Shown here: positions 15,451 to 23,522 of the stretch, in pieces
How the letters are laid out: each line of letters begins with the position of its first letter
Position numbering within the stretch: the first letter of the stretch is position 1
DNA from: Hyphobacterium indicum
GTDB taxonomy: Bacteria > Pseudomonadota > Alphaproteobacteria > Caulobacterales > Maricaulaceae
Assembly: GCF_003129605.1 (NCBI RefSeq)
Contig: NZ_QBDX01000002.1
Location: 99,501-163,500 of the forward strand
Length of the DNA: 64,000 nucleotides
Reading direction: 5' to 3'
Program-made: the position numbers and the translations under genes
The notes under the pieces: generated by a model
Databases searched by the model: none
Told to the model about the DNA's origin: nothing
Seen by the model: the letters and a program-made list of their open reading frames with translations, nothing else

Positions 15451-16919
15451 GCATCGACAAGCAGGGAAAGCTGCCGGTCCTTGTCGGAAGCCGCGCGCTC
15501 GTGATCGAGCAGGCGGGTCGGATATTGTCCGGTGAAATAATGATCGGCCAGTTGCGGGGCCGCGTCATTGCGCGCTTCACCGAGCACGGCCTGGTAAAGG
15601 CCATTGATCGACAGGAAGCCGAGACTGTCGGCTTTCAGGGCCCGTGCCATCTCGTCACAGGCCATCGAGGAGGCCATCAGCTCGTCCGTGCGCGGCATGT
15701 CGATGCCATAGAAATCCGGGCTGACAATGGGCGGGCAGGCGGAGCGGAAATGCACTTCGGTGGCGCCGGCTTCGCGCATCATGTCGACGATCTTGCGCGA
15801 GGTTGTCCCGCGTACAATGGAGTCATCAACCAGCAGCACACGCTTGCCCTCGATGACGGAGCGGTTGGCAGAATGTTTGCGGCGGACGCCGAGATCGCGC
15901 TTGGCCTGGGTGGGCTGGATGAAGGTCCGGCCCACATAGTGACCCCGGATAATCCCCATTTCATAGGGCACACCGGCTGCCTGGGCGTATCCCAGCGCCG
16001 CCGGCACGCCACTGTCCGGGACGGGAATGACGACATCGACATCGGCGGGCGCATCGCGGAAGAGCTGGCGGCCCATTTCCTTGCGCGCCTCATAGACGCT
16101 GATCCCGGAAATCGCGGAATCCGGACGCGCAAAATAGATGTATTCGAAGGCACAGGGACGGGGGCGCTGCGCCGGCGCAAACCGTTCCGACTTGATGCCA
16201 TCCTCACTGACGATAATCGCTTCGCCCGGCTCGATATCGCGCACATATTTCGCGCCGATCACGTCCAGCGCGCAGGTTTCCGACGCCAGAATGACCGCGC
16301 CATCCAGATCGCCCAGCACCAGCGGACGGATGCCGAACGGATCCCGCGCCGCAATCAGCTTGCCATTGACCACTGCGACAAGGGCAAACGCCCCTTCAAT
16401 CTGTTTCAACGCTGACAGGAAGCGTTTTGATGCGCTGGTCCGGTTTGACCGGGCGGCGATCTGCAGGATGACTTCCGTGTCGCTGGTCGACTGGAATATG
16501 GCACCCGTCGCCACCAGCTCGTCGCGCAGCGTGCGCGAATTGGTCAGATTGCCATTGTGGGCCACGGCTATGCCGCCGCCACGCACATCGGCATAGAGCG
16601 GCTGGATATTGCGGATAATGGTCGCGCCCTGGGTGGAATAGCGGACATGACCGATGCCGGTGGAGCCGGGCAGGCGGTGATGGGTCTCGCCATCCGCGAA
16701 ATTGTCGCCGACCAGCCCCATATGACGTTCGGCATAAACCCGCGATCCGTCATGGGTGACAATGCCGCAGCTTTCCTGTCCCCGGTGTTGCAGGGCATGC
16801 AGGCCGAGCGCGATCAGCAGTGCCGCATCGGCCGCGCCATAAACGGCGAATACGCCGCATTCTTCTTTCATATGATCCGTTGCGGGATCATAGGAGAGGG
16901 GGGGCGCCGGAAATCTCAT
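15447..16919 (-). CDS. purF: Amidophosphoribosyltransferase
   Basis: A 490-residue PurF, which converts PRPP and glutamine to phosphoribosylamine in the first step of purine synthesis. After a 20-residue propeptide-like start, the N-terminal nucleophile cysteine lies in EECGVFAVYG (Cys21). The Ntn glutaminase domain shows LQHRGQESCGI and AHNGNLTN. The phosphoribosyltransferase domain carries RVLLVDDSIVRGTTS, the PRPP loop, and the flag region. Processing to expose Cys21 is expected. The ATG overlaps the end of cvpA by 4 bases, the common cvpA-purF arrangement. Confidence 0.97.
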   Translation of the reverse strand: MRFPAPPLSYDPATDHMKEECGVFAVYGAADAALLIALGLHALQHRGQESCGIVTHDGSRVYAERHMGLVGDNFADGETHHRLPGSTGIGHVRYSTQGATIIRNIQPLYADVRGGGIAVAHNGNLTNSRTLRDELVATGAIFQSTSDTEVILQIAARSNRTSASKRFLSALKQIEGAFALVAVVNGKLIAARDPFGIRPLVLGDLDGAVILASETCALDVIGAKYVRDIEPGEAIIVSEDGIKSERFAPAQRPRPCAFEYIYFARPDSAISGISVYEARKEMGRQLFRDAPADVDVVIPVPDSGVPAALGYAQAAGVPYEMGIIRGHYVGRTFIQPTQAKRDLGVRRKHSANRSVIEGKRVLLVDDSIVRGTTSRKIVDMMREAGATEVHFRSACPPIVSPDFYGIDMPRTDELMASSMACDEMARALKADSLGFLSINGLYQAVLGEARNDAAPQLADHYFTGQYPTRLLDHERAASDKDRQLSLLVDA

Positions 16920-17521
16920 CCGTCATCATCCTCGCTGGCAGTGCCGATTAATTCATCGAGCCGGTTACGGTCGCGCTCGTCATACGCTCTCTCGGCCGGC
17001 GTTTCCGCAGGCGATATAGCCTCTGTTCGTCCGATATGCGAATCCCCCGGCGCAAGAGATTGCAGCAGACGCGCCGAAGTGTTCACCAGCGGGTAGAGGC
17101 GCGCATCCGTCAGCTGGCTTGGCGGCTGCCCCTGATTGGCAAGACTGGAGATGATCAGGAAAAAGCCGAGCGCCAGCAGCGCGCGGACAATCCCGAAGAA
17201 AAAGCCGAGCGTGCGGTCCAGAAAGCCGACATCATCGCCGCGTTTGACATTGGCCCGCATCGGCGCGGTCAGAAAGCTGACAGCCATGAAGACCAGCGCA
17301 AAAATAACAGCAAGGGTAACGAGATTGGCGAGCCAGCCGGAGGGCACGAAATCATCGGCCAGGGTGACAAACAGCGGCCGGCTCCACAGCGCCGCAATGG
17401 CCGCCACGATCGCTGCGGTCATGGACAGGGCTTCGCTGACAAAGCCGCGCACCAGCGCATGATAGGCCGAGGCCCCGATGAAGAGGAGGATGGCTCCATC
17501 AACCGGAGTGAGGCCGCCCAT
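16916..17521 (-). CDS. cvpA: CvpA family inner-membrane protein
   Basis: A 201-residue protein with four hydrophobic helices in about the first 135 residues and the family start (LTPVDGAILLFIGASAYHAL) with the RGFVSEALS motif, followed by an acidic soluble tail. CvpA proteins were linked to colicin V production and are now tied to envelope homeostasis; the molecular activity is unknown. Placement directly before purF is the classic arrangement. It starts 3 bases after the radA stop, so it appears to be in one unit with radA, purF and the SDR gene. Confidence 0.92.
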   Translation of the reverse strand: MGGLTPVDGAILLFIGASAYHALVRGFVSEALSMTAAIVAAIAALWSRPLFVTLADDFVPSGWLANLVTLAVIFALVFMAVSFLTAPMRANVKRGDDVGFLDRTLGFFFGIVRALLALGFFLIISSLANQGQPPSQLTDARLYPLVNTSARLLQSLAPGDSHIGRTEAISPAETPAERAYDERDRNRLDELIGTASEDDDG

Positions 17522-17524
17522 CCG

Positions 17525-18901
17525 CTAATCCTCCAGTTGCCAGGCGCTGATCGTGGCCACGAGATCCGCGACACCGCCCAGACCGCGCACGGTCACGGGC
17601 GGATTGCCCTCGCTCGCAGCCAGCGGCGCCAAGGCTTGTGAAAAACCGAGTTTCGCTGCTTCCTTCAAACGCGCCTCGCTCCGACCGACTGCCCGAATAT
17701 CACCCGAAAGGCTCATTTCGCCAAAGACCACTGCATCAGCGGGCAAGGGCGCATTGAGCGCGGACGAGATGATCGCCGCTGCGACAGCCATATCGGCTGC
17801 CGGTTCGCCGATCTTCAGGCCACCTGCGACGTTCAGATAAACATCACGGCCGCCAAAGGAAAGCCCGCAGCGCGCTTCCAGCACGGCCAGAACCATGGAG
17901 AGCCGTCCCGAATCCCAGCCGACAACGGTGCGGCGCGGCGTGCCCAGGGGAGAGGCCGCGACCAGCGCCTGAATTTCAGTGAGCACGGGGCGCGTGCCTT
18001 CCATGCCGGCAAAGACGGCCGCGCCGGGCGTTTCATTGCCGCGGTCATTGAGAAACAGGGCAGACGGGTTTTCGACCTGCTGGAGCCCGGCCTCGCCCAT
18101 CTCGAACACACCGATCTCGTCGGTCGGGCCAAAGCGGTTTTTCACGGCGCGCAGGATGCGGAACTGGTGATTGCGCTCGCCCTCGAAATAGAGCACCGCA
18201 TCGACCATGTGCTCGACCACGCGCGGTCCCGCGATCTGGCCGTCCTTGGTGACATGGCCGACCAGCACGATCCCGCAGCCGGATTTCTTGGCAAAGCGCA
18301 CCAGCTCCTGGGCACAGGCCCGCACCTGGGCGACGGTGCCGGGCGCGGCGGCCAGCTGGTCGGTCCACAGCGTCTGGATGGAATCGACAATGGCGATCTG
18401 CGGCTTTTCGGCTTTCAGCCCGTCGAGAATGTTTTCCAGATTGGTTTCCGCGGCCAGCGCCACCGGCGCATCCGCCAGTCCCAGCCGCCGGGCGCGGCGG
18501 CGGACCTGGTCAATGGCTTCCTCGCCGGACACATAGACCGCGCTGACACCGTTCCTGGCCAGATTGGCGACGGCCTGAAGCAGCAGGGTCGACTTGCCGA
18601 TGCCCGGATCACCGCCCACCAGCAGCGCCGAGCCTGGCACGATGCCGCCACCGGCGACGCGGTCGAATTCGGCAATGCCGCTTTCATGGCGCGGCAATTC
18701 CCGGCCATCTCCGTCCAGCGTAACAAATTCCAGGCGGCTGCGGCGGCTGGCCTTTTTGGCCTTGGCGGCCGTTCCCATGGGCGCCGGAGCCGCTTCCTCG
18801 GTCAGCGTGTTCCAAGAACCGCAATCATCGCAGCGCCCCGCCCATTTGGCATGGACGGAACCACAGCTTTGACAGACAAACTGGCTATCGGCACGCGCCA
18901 T
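17525..18901 (-). CDS. radA: DNA repair protein RadA
   Basis: A 458-residue RadA/Sms, a hexameric helicase-like ATPase that extends recombination intermediates. An N-terminal zinc finger has cysteines at 10, 13, 24 and 27. The RecA-like core has the Walker A GGDPGIGKST and Walker B IVDSIQT motifs. The RadA signature KNRFGPTDEIG follows. A C-terminal Lon-protease-like domain without a catalytic serine includes GDIRAVGRSEARLKEA. All expected parts are present at normal length. Its start is 61 bases from the dnaB stop. Confidence 0.97.
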   Translation of the reverse strand: MARADSQFVCQSCGSVHAKWAGRCDDCGSWNTLTEEAAPAPMGTAAKAKKASRRSRLEFVTLDGDGRELPRHESGIAEFDRVAGGGIVPGSALLVGGDPGIGKSTLLLQAVANLARNGVSAVYVSGEEAIDQVRRRARRLGLADAPVALAAETNLENILDGLKAEKPQIAIVDSIQTLWTDQLAAAPGTVAQVRACAQELVRFAKKSGCGIVLVGHVTKDGQIAGPRVVEHMVDAVLYFEGERNHQFRILRAVKNRFGPTDEIGVFEMGEAGLQQVENPSALFLNDRGNETPGAAVFAGMEGTRPVLTEIQALVAASPLGTPRRTVVGWDSGRLSMVLAVLEARCGLSFGGRDVYLNVAGGLKIGEPAADMAVAAAIISSALNAPLPADAVVFGEMSLSGDIRAVGRSEARLKEAAKLGFSQALAPLAASEGNPPVTVRGLGGVADLVATISAWQLED

Positions 18902-18962
18902 GACGAATCATCTCTCCCGAACGGGGTTCAGTGTCCGGTCCGCACCACGCATTCGCAAGGCG

Positions 18963-20447
18963 CTAGTGTGACAGGCCTTCATACCGGTCATCGGTGATGC
19001 GGTCGGAGAATTTCGTCCGTGCGCCATCAAAGGCGAGCTCGACCGTGCCGATCGGGCCATGCCGCTGCTTGCCGATAATGACTTCGGCATTGCGTTCGAT
19101 CTGCCGGAATTCCTCTTCCCAGGCGAGGTATTCCGGCGTGCCTTCGGTCGGTTTCTCGCGTTCCTTGTAATAGGCTTCGCGATAAACAAACATCACCACG
19201 TCCGCATCCTGCTCGATGGAGCCGGATTCGCGAAGGTCGGCGAGTTGCGGCTTCTTGTCCTCGCGCTGTTCCACCTGCCGCGAAAGCTGGGAGAGGGCGA
19301 TCACGGGAACCGACAATTCCTTGGCCAGCGCTTTCAGCGCCTGCGTCACCTCGGAGACTTCCTGCACCCGGCCCTGGCTGGCCTTGCTGGCCGAGGCGGT
19401 TACGAGCTGGAGATAGTCGACCACGATGACGTCGAGCCCGTGCAGGCGTTTCAGGCGCCGCGCCCGGGCGCATAGCGCTCCGATGGACAGGCCACCTGTA
19501 TCGTCGATGTAGAAGGGCAGGCTCTGGATATCGAGCACCGCGTCGCGGATTTCCTCATATTGCGCCGGATCAATATCGCCGCGCCGGATCTGGTAGCCGG
19601 GAATGCCGGTATAATCCGCGATCAGACGTGTCGCGAGCTGTTCGGCGCTCATTTCCAGCGAGAAGAAACCGACCACGCCGCCGCTCTCGGTCTTCTTCGA
19701 GCCGTCGGGCAGGGTCTGATACTGGTAGGCGCGGGCAATCGAGAAAGCGATATTGGTCGCCAGAGCGGTCTTGCCCATGGACGGGCGTCCCGCGAGAATG
19801 ATCAGGTCCGAGGAGTGCAGCCCGCCCAGCTTGGCGTCCATGGCCTTCAGACCCGAGGAAATCCCCGACAGCCCGCCTTCGCGCTCATAGGCCGCCGCCG
19901 CCATCTCGACGGATTCGGTCAGCGCATCCTTGAAGCTGATGAAGCCGCGCTGATTGCCGCCGGTCTCGGCCAGCTCGAACAGCTTGCGTTCGGCGCTCTC
20001 GATCAGATGGCGGGCATGGGTTTCCGGTGTCGCTTCGGTGGCTTCGTGGGACAGTTCCGCACTGACCCGGATCAGCGCCCGGCGCAGCGCCAGATCATAG
20101 ATCAGCTGGGCATATTCAACCGCCGCCACCGAGTCGGACGCGCTTTCGAGCAACAGCGCCAGATAGGACGCGCCGCCGATTTCCTTCAAACCGCCATCGC
20201 GCTCGAAATCCGTTTTGAGAACAATGGCATCAGCCAGGGCGCCGCGCTGGATCCGGTCTGAAATCGCCTGGAAGATCCGGCCATGGACGGGGTCGTAGAA
20301 ATGGTCCGCGCGCAGCCAGTCACTGACCCGGTGCAGCACTTCATTGTCATACATGAGCGCGCCCAGAAAGGCCTGCTCGGCCTCGATATTGTGCGGGGCT
20401 GACTCGGCTCCGGTATCGTCCGGATGGGGGAGATCATGTATTGCCAT
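18963..20447 (-). CDS. dnaB: Replicative DNA helicase DnaB
   Basis: A 494-residue DnaB, the hexameric replicative fork helicase. The N-terminal helical domain (PHNIEAEQAFLGALMYDNEVL) and linker precede the RecA-like C-terminal domain. That domain holds Walker A (LAGRPSMGKTALATN), Walker B-like VIVVDYLQL, the SQLSRQVEQR motif and DLRESGSIEQDADVV. No intein is present. dnaB, rplI, rpsR and rpsF lie in the same direction, an order common in bacteria, but a strong terminator separates rplI from dnaB here, so dnaB probably has its own promoter in the 176-bp gap. Confidence 0.98.
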   Translation of the reverse strand: MAIHDLPHPDDTGAESAPHNIEAEQAFLGALMYDNEVLHRVSDWLRADHFYDPVHGRIFQAISDRIQRGALADAIVLKTDFERDGGLKEIGGASYLALLLESASDSVAAVEYAQLIYDLALRRALIRVSAELSHEATEATPETHARHLIESAERKLFELAETGGNQRGFISFKDALTESVEMAAAAYEREGGLSGISSGLKAMDAKLGGLHSSDLIILAGRPSMGKTALATNIAFSIARAYQYQTLPDGSKKTESGGVVGFFSLEMSAEQLATRLIADYTGIPGYQIRRGDIDPAQYEEIRDAVLDIQSLPFYIDDTGGLSIGALCARARRLKRLHGLDVIVVDYLQLVTASASKASQGRVQEVSEVTQALKALAKELSVPVIALSQLSRQVEQREDKKPQLADLRESGSIEQDADVVMFVYREAYYKEREKPTEGTPEYLAWEEEFRQIERNAEVIIGKQRHGPIGTVELAFDGARTKFSDRITDDRYEGLSH

Positions 20448-20563
20448 GGCTCAGGTCTTAACGATGTCTTAAAGCGCGTCTACTGATGAAAATTCGTTGA
20501 CATTGGGGTTTTTCAGATCGCCAACAGGAAATTGCCGATCTGTGGATAACTCGAGTCGCGGGC

Positions 20564-20594
20564 AAAGAAAAAAGGCGGGCCGCAATGGCCCGCC
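20564..20594 (-). terminator. Intrinsic terminator of the rpsF-rpsR-rplI operon
   Basis: Read on the minus strand, GGCGGGCC pairs with GGCCCGCC (20587-20594 with 20574-20581) around ATTGC, followed by a T-rich run (20573 down to about 20564). It lies 30 bases after the rplI stop and is a textbook rho-independent terminator. Confidence 0.9.
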
Positions 20595-20623
20595 TCAATT
20601 CCGTTCAAGGATGAAAACCGGGC

Positions 20624-21268
20624 TTACGCCTTGTCTTCGTCCTCTTCCGCAGCTTCAACTTCAGCTTCGGCTTCCGCCTGGGCATTTTCCTCGGCCGCGA
20701 TCAGGTCTTCCGGCTCGGCTCCGGCTTCAAACAGCTCGGCCGCCTGGGCTTCGGCAATGGCGCGATCCTCATCGGCTTGCGATGCGATCACGTCTTCGCC
20801 CTTGGCCTGACGTTCGGCTTCGTCCGTCGTGCGGGCGACATTGATGGTCACCGTGATGGACACTTCCGGGTGCAGCTTGATTTCGATCTCATGCAGACCC
20901 AGCGTCTTGATCGGGACGTTGAGCACCACCATCGAGCGGCCCACCTTGACGGCGTCCGTGGACACCGCTTCCGCGATATCCCGCGTGGTCACCGAACCGT
21001 AGAGCTGGCCGGTTTCGCCCGCCTGACGGATCATGATGAAGGTTTCCCCATCAACACCCTCGGCGGATTTGGCAGCTTCATCCCGGCGCTCGGCATTGCG
21101 CTTTTCGAGGATTTCGCGCTGTGCTTCGAACCGCTTGCGATTGGCTTCGGTGGCGCGCAGGGCACGCTCCTGAGGCAGCAGGTAATTGCGGGCATAACCC
21201 GCCTTTACGGCCACTTCCTCACCCATGTCGCCCAGATTGTCGACGCGTTCAAGAAGAATAACTTGCAT
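20624..21268 (-). CDS. rplI: 50S ribosomal protein L9
   Basis: A 214-residue L9, which binds 23S rRNA near the L1 stalk and helps keep the reading frame. The N-terminal domain ([19 protein letters not shown], then [11 protein letters not shown]) and the long connecting helix are typical, with the C-terminal domain around [16 protein letters not shown]. The protein is about 60 residues longer than the usual 150 because of an acidic alanine/glutamate tail (about 160-214), an extension seen in many alphaproteobacterial L9 proteins. It is the last gene of the S6-S18-L9 operon. Confidence 0.97.
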   Translation of the reverse strand: MQVILLERVDNLGDMGEEVAVKAGYARNYLLPQERALRATEANRKRFEAQREILEKRNAERRDEAAKSAEGVDGETFIMIRQAGETGQLYGSVTTRDIAEAVSTDAVKVGRSMVVLNVPIKTLGLHEIEIKLHPEVSITVTINVARTTDEAERQAKGEDVIASQADEDRAIAEAQAAELFEAGAEPEDLIAAEENAQAEAEAEVEAAEEDEDKA

Positions 21269-21279
21269 CGTCTTTCTCC

Positions 21280-21534
21280 TTAATCGACCGCGTAGGGCAG
21301 GATGGCCATCTGGCGGGAGCGCTTGATGGCACGGGCCAGTTCGCGTTGTTTCTTCGCGGAAACAGCGGTGATGCGGGCCGGGACAATCTTGCCCTTTTCC
21401 GACATGTAGCGCTGCAACAGCTTGGGATCCTTGTAGTCGATCGCCGGCGCATGCTCGCCGGAGAACGGACAGACTTTCCGGCGGCGCTGGAACGGGCGGC
21501 GGGCCGGAATATTGGAAATATTCAGATCAGACAT
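21280..21534 (-). CDS. rpsR: 30S ribosomal protein S18
   Basis: An 84-residue S18 of the 30S platform, which forms a dimer with S6 on 16S rRNA. The conserved [14 protein letters not shown] start, the [19 protein letters not shown] block and the [20 protein letters not shown] core are all present. It lies 11 bases before rplI and 18 bases after rpsF in the same operon. Confidence 0.98.
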   Translation of the reverse strand: MSDLNISNIPARRPFQRRRKVCPFSGEHAPAIDYKDPKLLQRYMSEKGKIVPARITAVSAKKQRELARAIKRSRQMAILPYAVD

Positions 21535-21552
21535 GTTCGTGTCTCCCTCGGC

Positions 21553-21906
21553 CTAGCGGCGCTGTTCCCGGCGGCGCCGGTCGTCTTTTTTCGACAGAAT
21601 GGCGGACGGCTCTTCCGTGTGCGCATCGACCTTCACCGTCATGTGACGGATGACGTCGTCGGACAGGCGCTGACGGCGGTCGAGTTCGTTCAGAACCTCC
21701 GCGCCGGCGTCAATGTCCAGAAGGCCGTAATGGCCCTTGCGGTGCTTGTGTACACGGTAGGCGAGGTTGCGAAGACCCCAGTATTCGGTCTTGCCGACCT
21801 TGCCGCCTTTTTCCTCAACGAGGGTTTTGAGCTCTTCGGTCAGAGACTCAACCTGCGCCGGAGAAATATCCGGACGCGCAATGAAAACATGCTCGTACAG
21901 AGCCAT
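21553..21906 (-). CDS. rpsF: 30S ribosomal protein S6
   Basis: A 117-residue S6. The start MALYEHVFIARPDISPAQVE, the WGLRNLAYRVHKHRKGHY core and the acidic/basic C-terminal tail are typical. The ATG at 21906 follows AAGGGAGTGCCCAC on the minus strand. A longer in-frame start at 22065 would turn the leader hairpin into coding sequence and is rejected. It is the first gene of the S6-S18-L9 operon and has a structured leader, consistent with autogenous control by the S6:S18 pair. Confidence 0.97.
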   Translation of the reverse strand: MALYEHVFIARPDISPAQVESLTEELKTLVEEKGGKVGKTEYWGLRNLAYRVHKHRKGHYGLLDIDAGAEVLNELDRRQRLSDDVIRHMTVKVDAHTEEPSAILSKKDDRRRREQRR

Positions 21907-21964
21907 GTGGGCACTCCCTTCTCTCATGAATGCGGCGCGGATCAACCGAAGGGTCGGGATGATC

Positions 21965-22025
21965 TGCGGTGGCTCCTTTTCCCATGCGCCCTGTGCGCAC
22001 GTTACAGACGGGAGAAAGGACCGCA
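21965..22025 (-). promoter_or_regulatory. Structured leader of rpsF, candidate S6:S18 binding element
   Basis: The minus-strand leader folds into one long hairpin with arms TGCGGT/ACCGCA, CCTTT/AAAGG, CCC/GGG and GTGCGC/GCGCAT, interrupted by an AGCC bulge next to an ACCG. It ends 58 bases before the rpsF ATG. Known S6:S18 leaders are hairpins with a bulged segment and a conserved CCG. A second small stem GATCA...TGATC (closing on ACC-CTTC-GGT) follows downstream. The assignment is by position and shape only. Confidence 0.5.
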
Positions 22026-22081
22026 TTCGTTCGAAGGCGGGCGTATAGGCGAAAGCCTGCGGCAAGGCAAGTGGGGAAAGG

Positions 22082-22375
22082 CTAATCGCGCAGCCGGTCG
22101 GGCAACTGGCTGAAATGCAGGATGGCCCGGATCAGCACCCGGTCAGGTTCGATCGAATAATAGGCGACATGATGGCCAACCACGAGTTTTCGCACGTCTT
22201 CGCCGCCGAACATGACCACTGGCGCTCCCTGCGGCCACTCCATCGCCTTCTCAATGCGCTCAAGCAGGCTGCTCACATATTCGTCGGCCTGATAGGCACC
22301 CCAGTTAAGTATCGTATAGCGGCCGATGTCTTTGATATTGGCCCGGGCGCGCTCCGAATACTCAACTTTCGGCAT
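22082..22375 (-). CDS. RelE/ParE family toxin
   Basis: A 97-residue toxin of the RelE/ParE superfamily: the helix pair EYSERARANIKDIGRYT at the start, the central VRKLVVGHHVAYYSIEPDRVLIRAILH strand block and a short C-terminus (PDRLRD). Whether it cuts mRNA or targets gyrase cannot be told from this sequence. Its start lies inside the end of the antitoxin gene (14-base overlap), so translation is coupled. The module is inserted just upstream of the rpsF leader. Confidence 0.88.
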   Translation of the reverse strand: MPKVEYSERARANIKDIGRYTILNWGAYQADEYVSSLLERIEKAMEWPQGAPVVMFGGEDVRKLVVGHHVAYYSIEPDRVLIRAILHFSQLPDRLRD

Positions 22376-22643
22376 CTAACTTGGCCTGTTCGAGCATTTC
22401 CCTGACCTCGGCGTGAACCTGTTCCATGGGAACCGTCCGCCCGGCGTCGATATCACGCTGGCTTTCCTCCAGCATGTCCCGCAAGGCCCGTTCCTTCTGC
22501 GCCTGGATGACCTCATAGTCGGCCTCGGACACGACATAGGACGAGCCCCGCCCGTGCTTTTCGATGCGCACCGGCCCGCGCTGTGCATCATCCAGCAATT
22601 GCCCGAACTTGTTCTTGGCTTCAGTAGCGGTGTAGGTCTTCAT
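22362..22643 (-). CDS. Phd/YefM-type antitoxin
   Basis: A 93-residue antitoxin. The N-terminal Phd/YefM fold is shown by MKTYTATEAKNKFGQLLDDA, then the GPVRIEKHGRGSSYVVSEADYE strand region; the C-terminal glutamate-rich helix would bind the toxin. It pairs with the downstream RelE/ParE toxin. Three tandem TAGCT units at 9-bp period lie right before its start codon and are the likely operator for autorepression. Confidence 0.9.
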   Translation of the reverse strand: MKTYTATEAKNKFGQLLDDAQRGPVRIEKHGRGSSYVVSEADYEVIQAQKERALRDMLEESQRDIDAGRTVPMEQVHAEVREMLEQAKLDAES

Positions 22644-22658
22644 GACTTTTGTCCATAA

Positions 22659-22685
22659 TAGCTAATTTAGCTAAAATAGCTGAAA
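22659..22685. promoter_or_regulatory. Tandem TAGCT operator of the Phd module
   Basis: TAGCT occurs at 22659, 22668 and 22677, an exact 9-bp period; adjacent copies form overlapping palindromes AGCTAATTTAGCT and AGCTAAAATAGCT. This AT-rich patch stands out in GC-rich surroundings and ends 16 bp upstream of the antitoxin start, as expected for a Phd-type operator. Confidence 0.6.
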
Positions 22686-22697
22686 AGAAGCACGCGA

Positions 22698-22892
22698 TCA
22701 ACGTGGTGACGGTGCTTGTGGAGTTTCGGCCTCCTCACACCACCGTCCGGCAATGTGGAAAGTGCCGCCGCGTTCTTCACAGCGCTTCACCGGGTCGGCT
22801 ACGATAGCGACGCCCATCAGCACCGCCGAGCCGAGCACGAAGAAGATCGCGGCATAGAGGAGACGGCGGGCGAGGGGTGGCCGGGTGCGCAT
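22698..22892 (-). CDS. Small single-pass membrane protein
   Basis: A 64-residue hypothetical protein: a basic start (MRTRPPLARR), one transmembrane helix (about 11-31) and a small periplasmic domain with two cysteines (KRCEERGGTFHIAGRWCEE) that could form a disulphide. The start is uncertain; an in-frame ATG at 22910 would add six residues and has AGGA placed too close. The CEERGG...CE pattern recurs in small alphaproteobacterial proteins, but no function is known to me. Confidence 0.55.
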   Translation of the reverse strand: MRTRPPLARRLLYAAIFFVLGSAVLMGVAIVADPVKRCEERGGTFHIAGRWCEEAETPQAPSPR

Positions 22893-23066
22893 GCCCGAAT
22901 TCTGACGCATTTCCTGCTGCACACAAGCCTTGCCGCGCGGGCCGGGATCGGGCGATAGGCCCGGTCGCGGGCTGCAACCTTCACATGCTGGGCGGCAGCG
23001 GGGGCAATCTGATAGTCTTTTGGTGCCGGGGGAGGGGCGCCAGCCGGTTCTTGATCCTGTGAAGGG

Positions 23067-23468
23067 ATGATGCTGATGCCCTGTACCATTCGATACCTGC
23101 CCGAACACAATATCTTCGAGATGCGCACCCATGGCAAAATGACCGTGGAGGAGATCGCTGCCTACATCCCCGATTGCATGGCGCGTCCGGAATGGAATGA
23201 GCACAGCCAGATTCTCGGCATTGCCAGCGCGGACGCCGATTTCAGTGATTTCACCATCAAGGGATATCAGGAGGTGCTGATCCCGGCCATGAAGAAGGCA
23301 AGGTCAGGGCCGGCAGCCGGGCTGAAAGAGGCCATCCTTGTCGAGAAGGAGCTGGATCTCGCCATTATCAAATTGTTCGAATTGATGGCCATCAGCGGAC
23401 CGGATCTGAAAAGCCGCGTCTTCCGCGACCGCGATGAGGCCATTGCCTGGCTGACCTCCGGCGATTGA
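23067..23468 (+). CDS. STAS/SpoIIAA-like domain protein
   Basis: A 133-residue cytoplasmic protein. The pattern of strand-helix repeats (CTIRYLPEHNIFEMRTHGKM; helix VEEIAAYIPDCM; ...RVFRDRDEAIAWL at the end) resembles the SpoIIAA-like/STAS-type fold, where the C-terminal helix typically reads ...F.D..EAI.WL. Function unknown. Three ATG codons (23067, 23070, 23076) are possible starts; the first has GTGAAGGG nearby. It precedes the fab cluster but is separated by 54 bases. Confidence 0.65.
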   Translation: MMLMPCTIRYLPEHNIFEMRTHGKMTVEEIAAYIPDCMARPEWNEHSQILGIASADADFSDFTIKGYQEVLIPAMKKARSGPAAGLKEAILVEKELDLAIIKLFELMAISGPDLKSRVFRDRDEAIAWLTSGD

Positions 23469-23522
23469 TTAAACCGGCTGCGCTGTTTATCGACACCCTG
23501 AATGAAGTTGAGGGAGCACGCC

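Noticed and set aside
15501-16415. 304-codon frame antisense to purF
   Set aside because: Shadow of purF, which has intact catalytic motifs.
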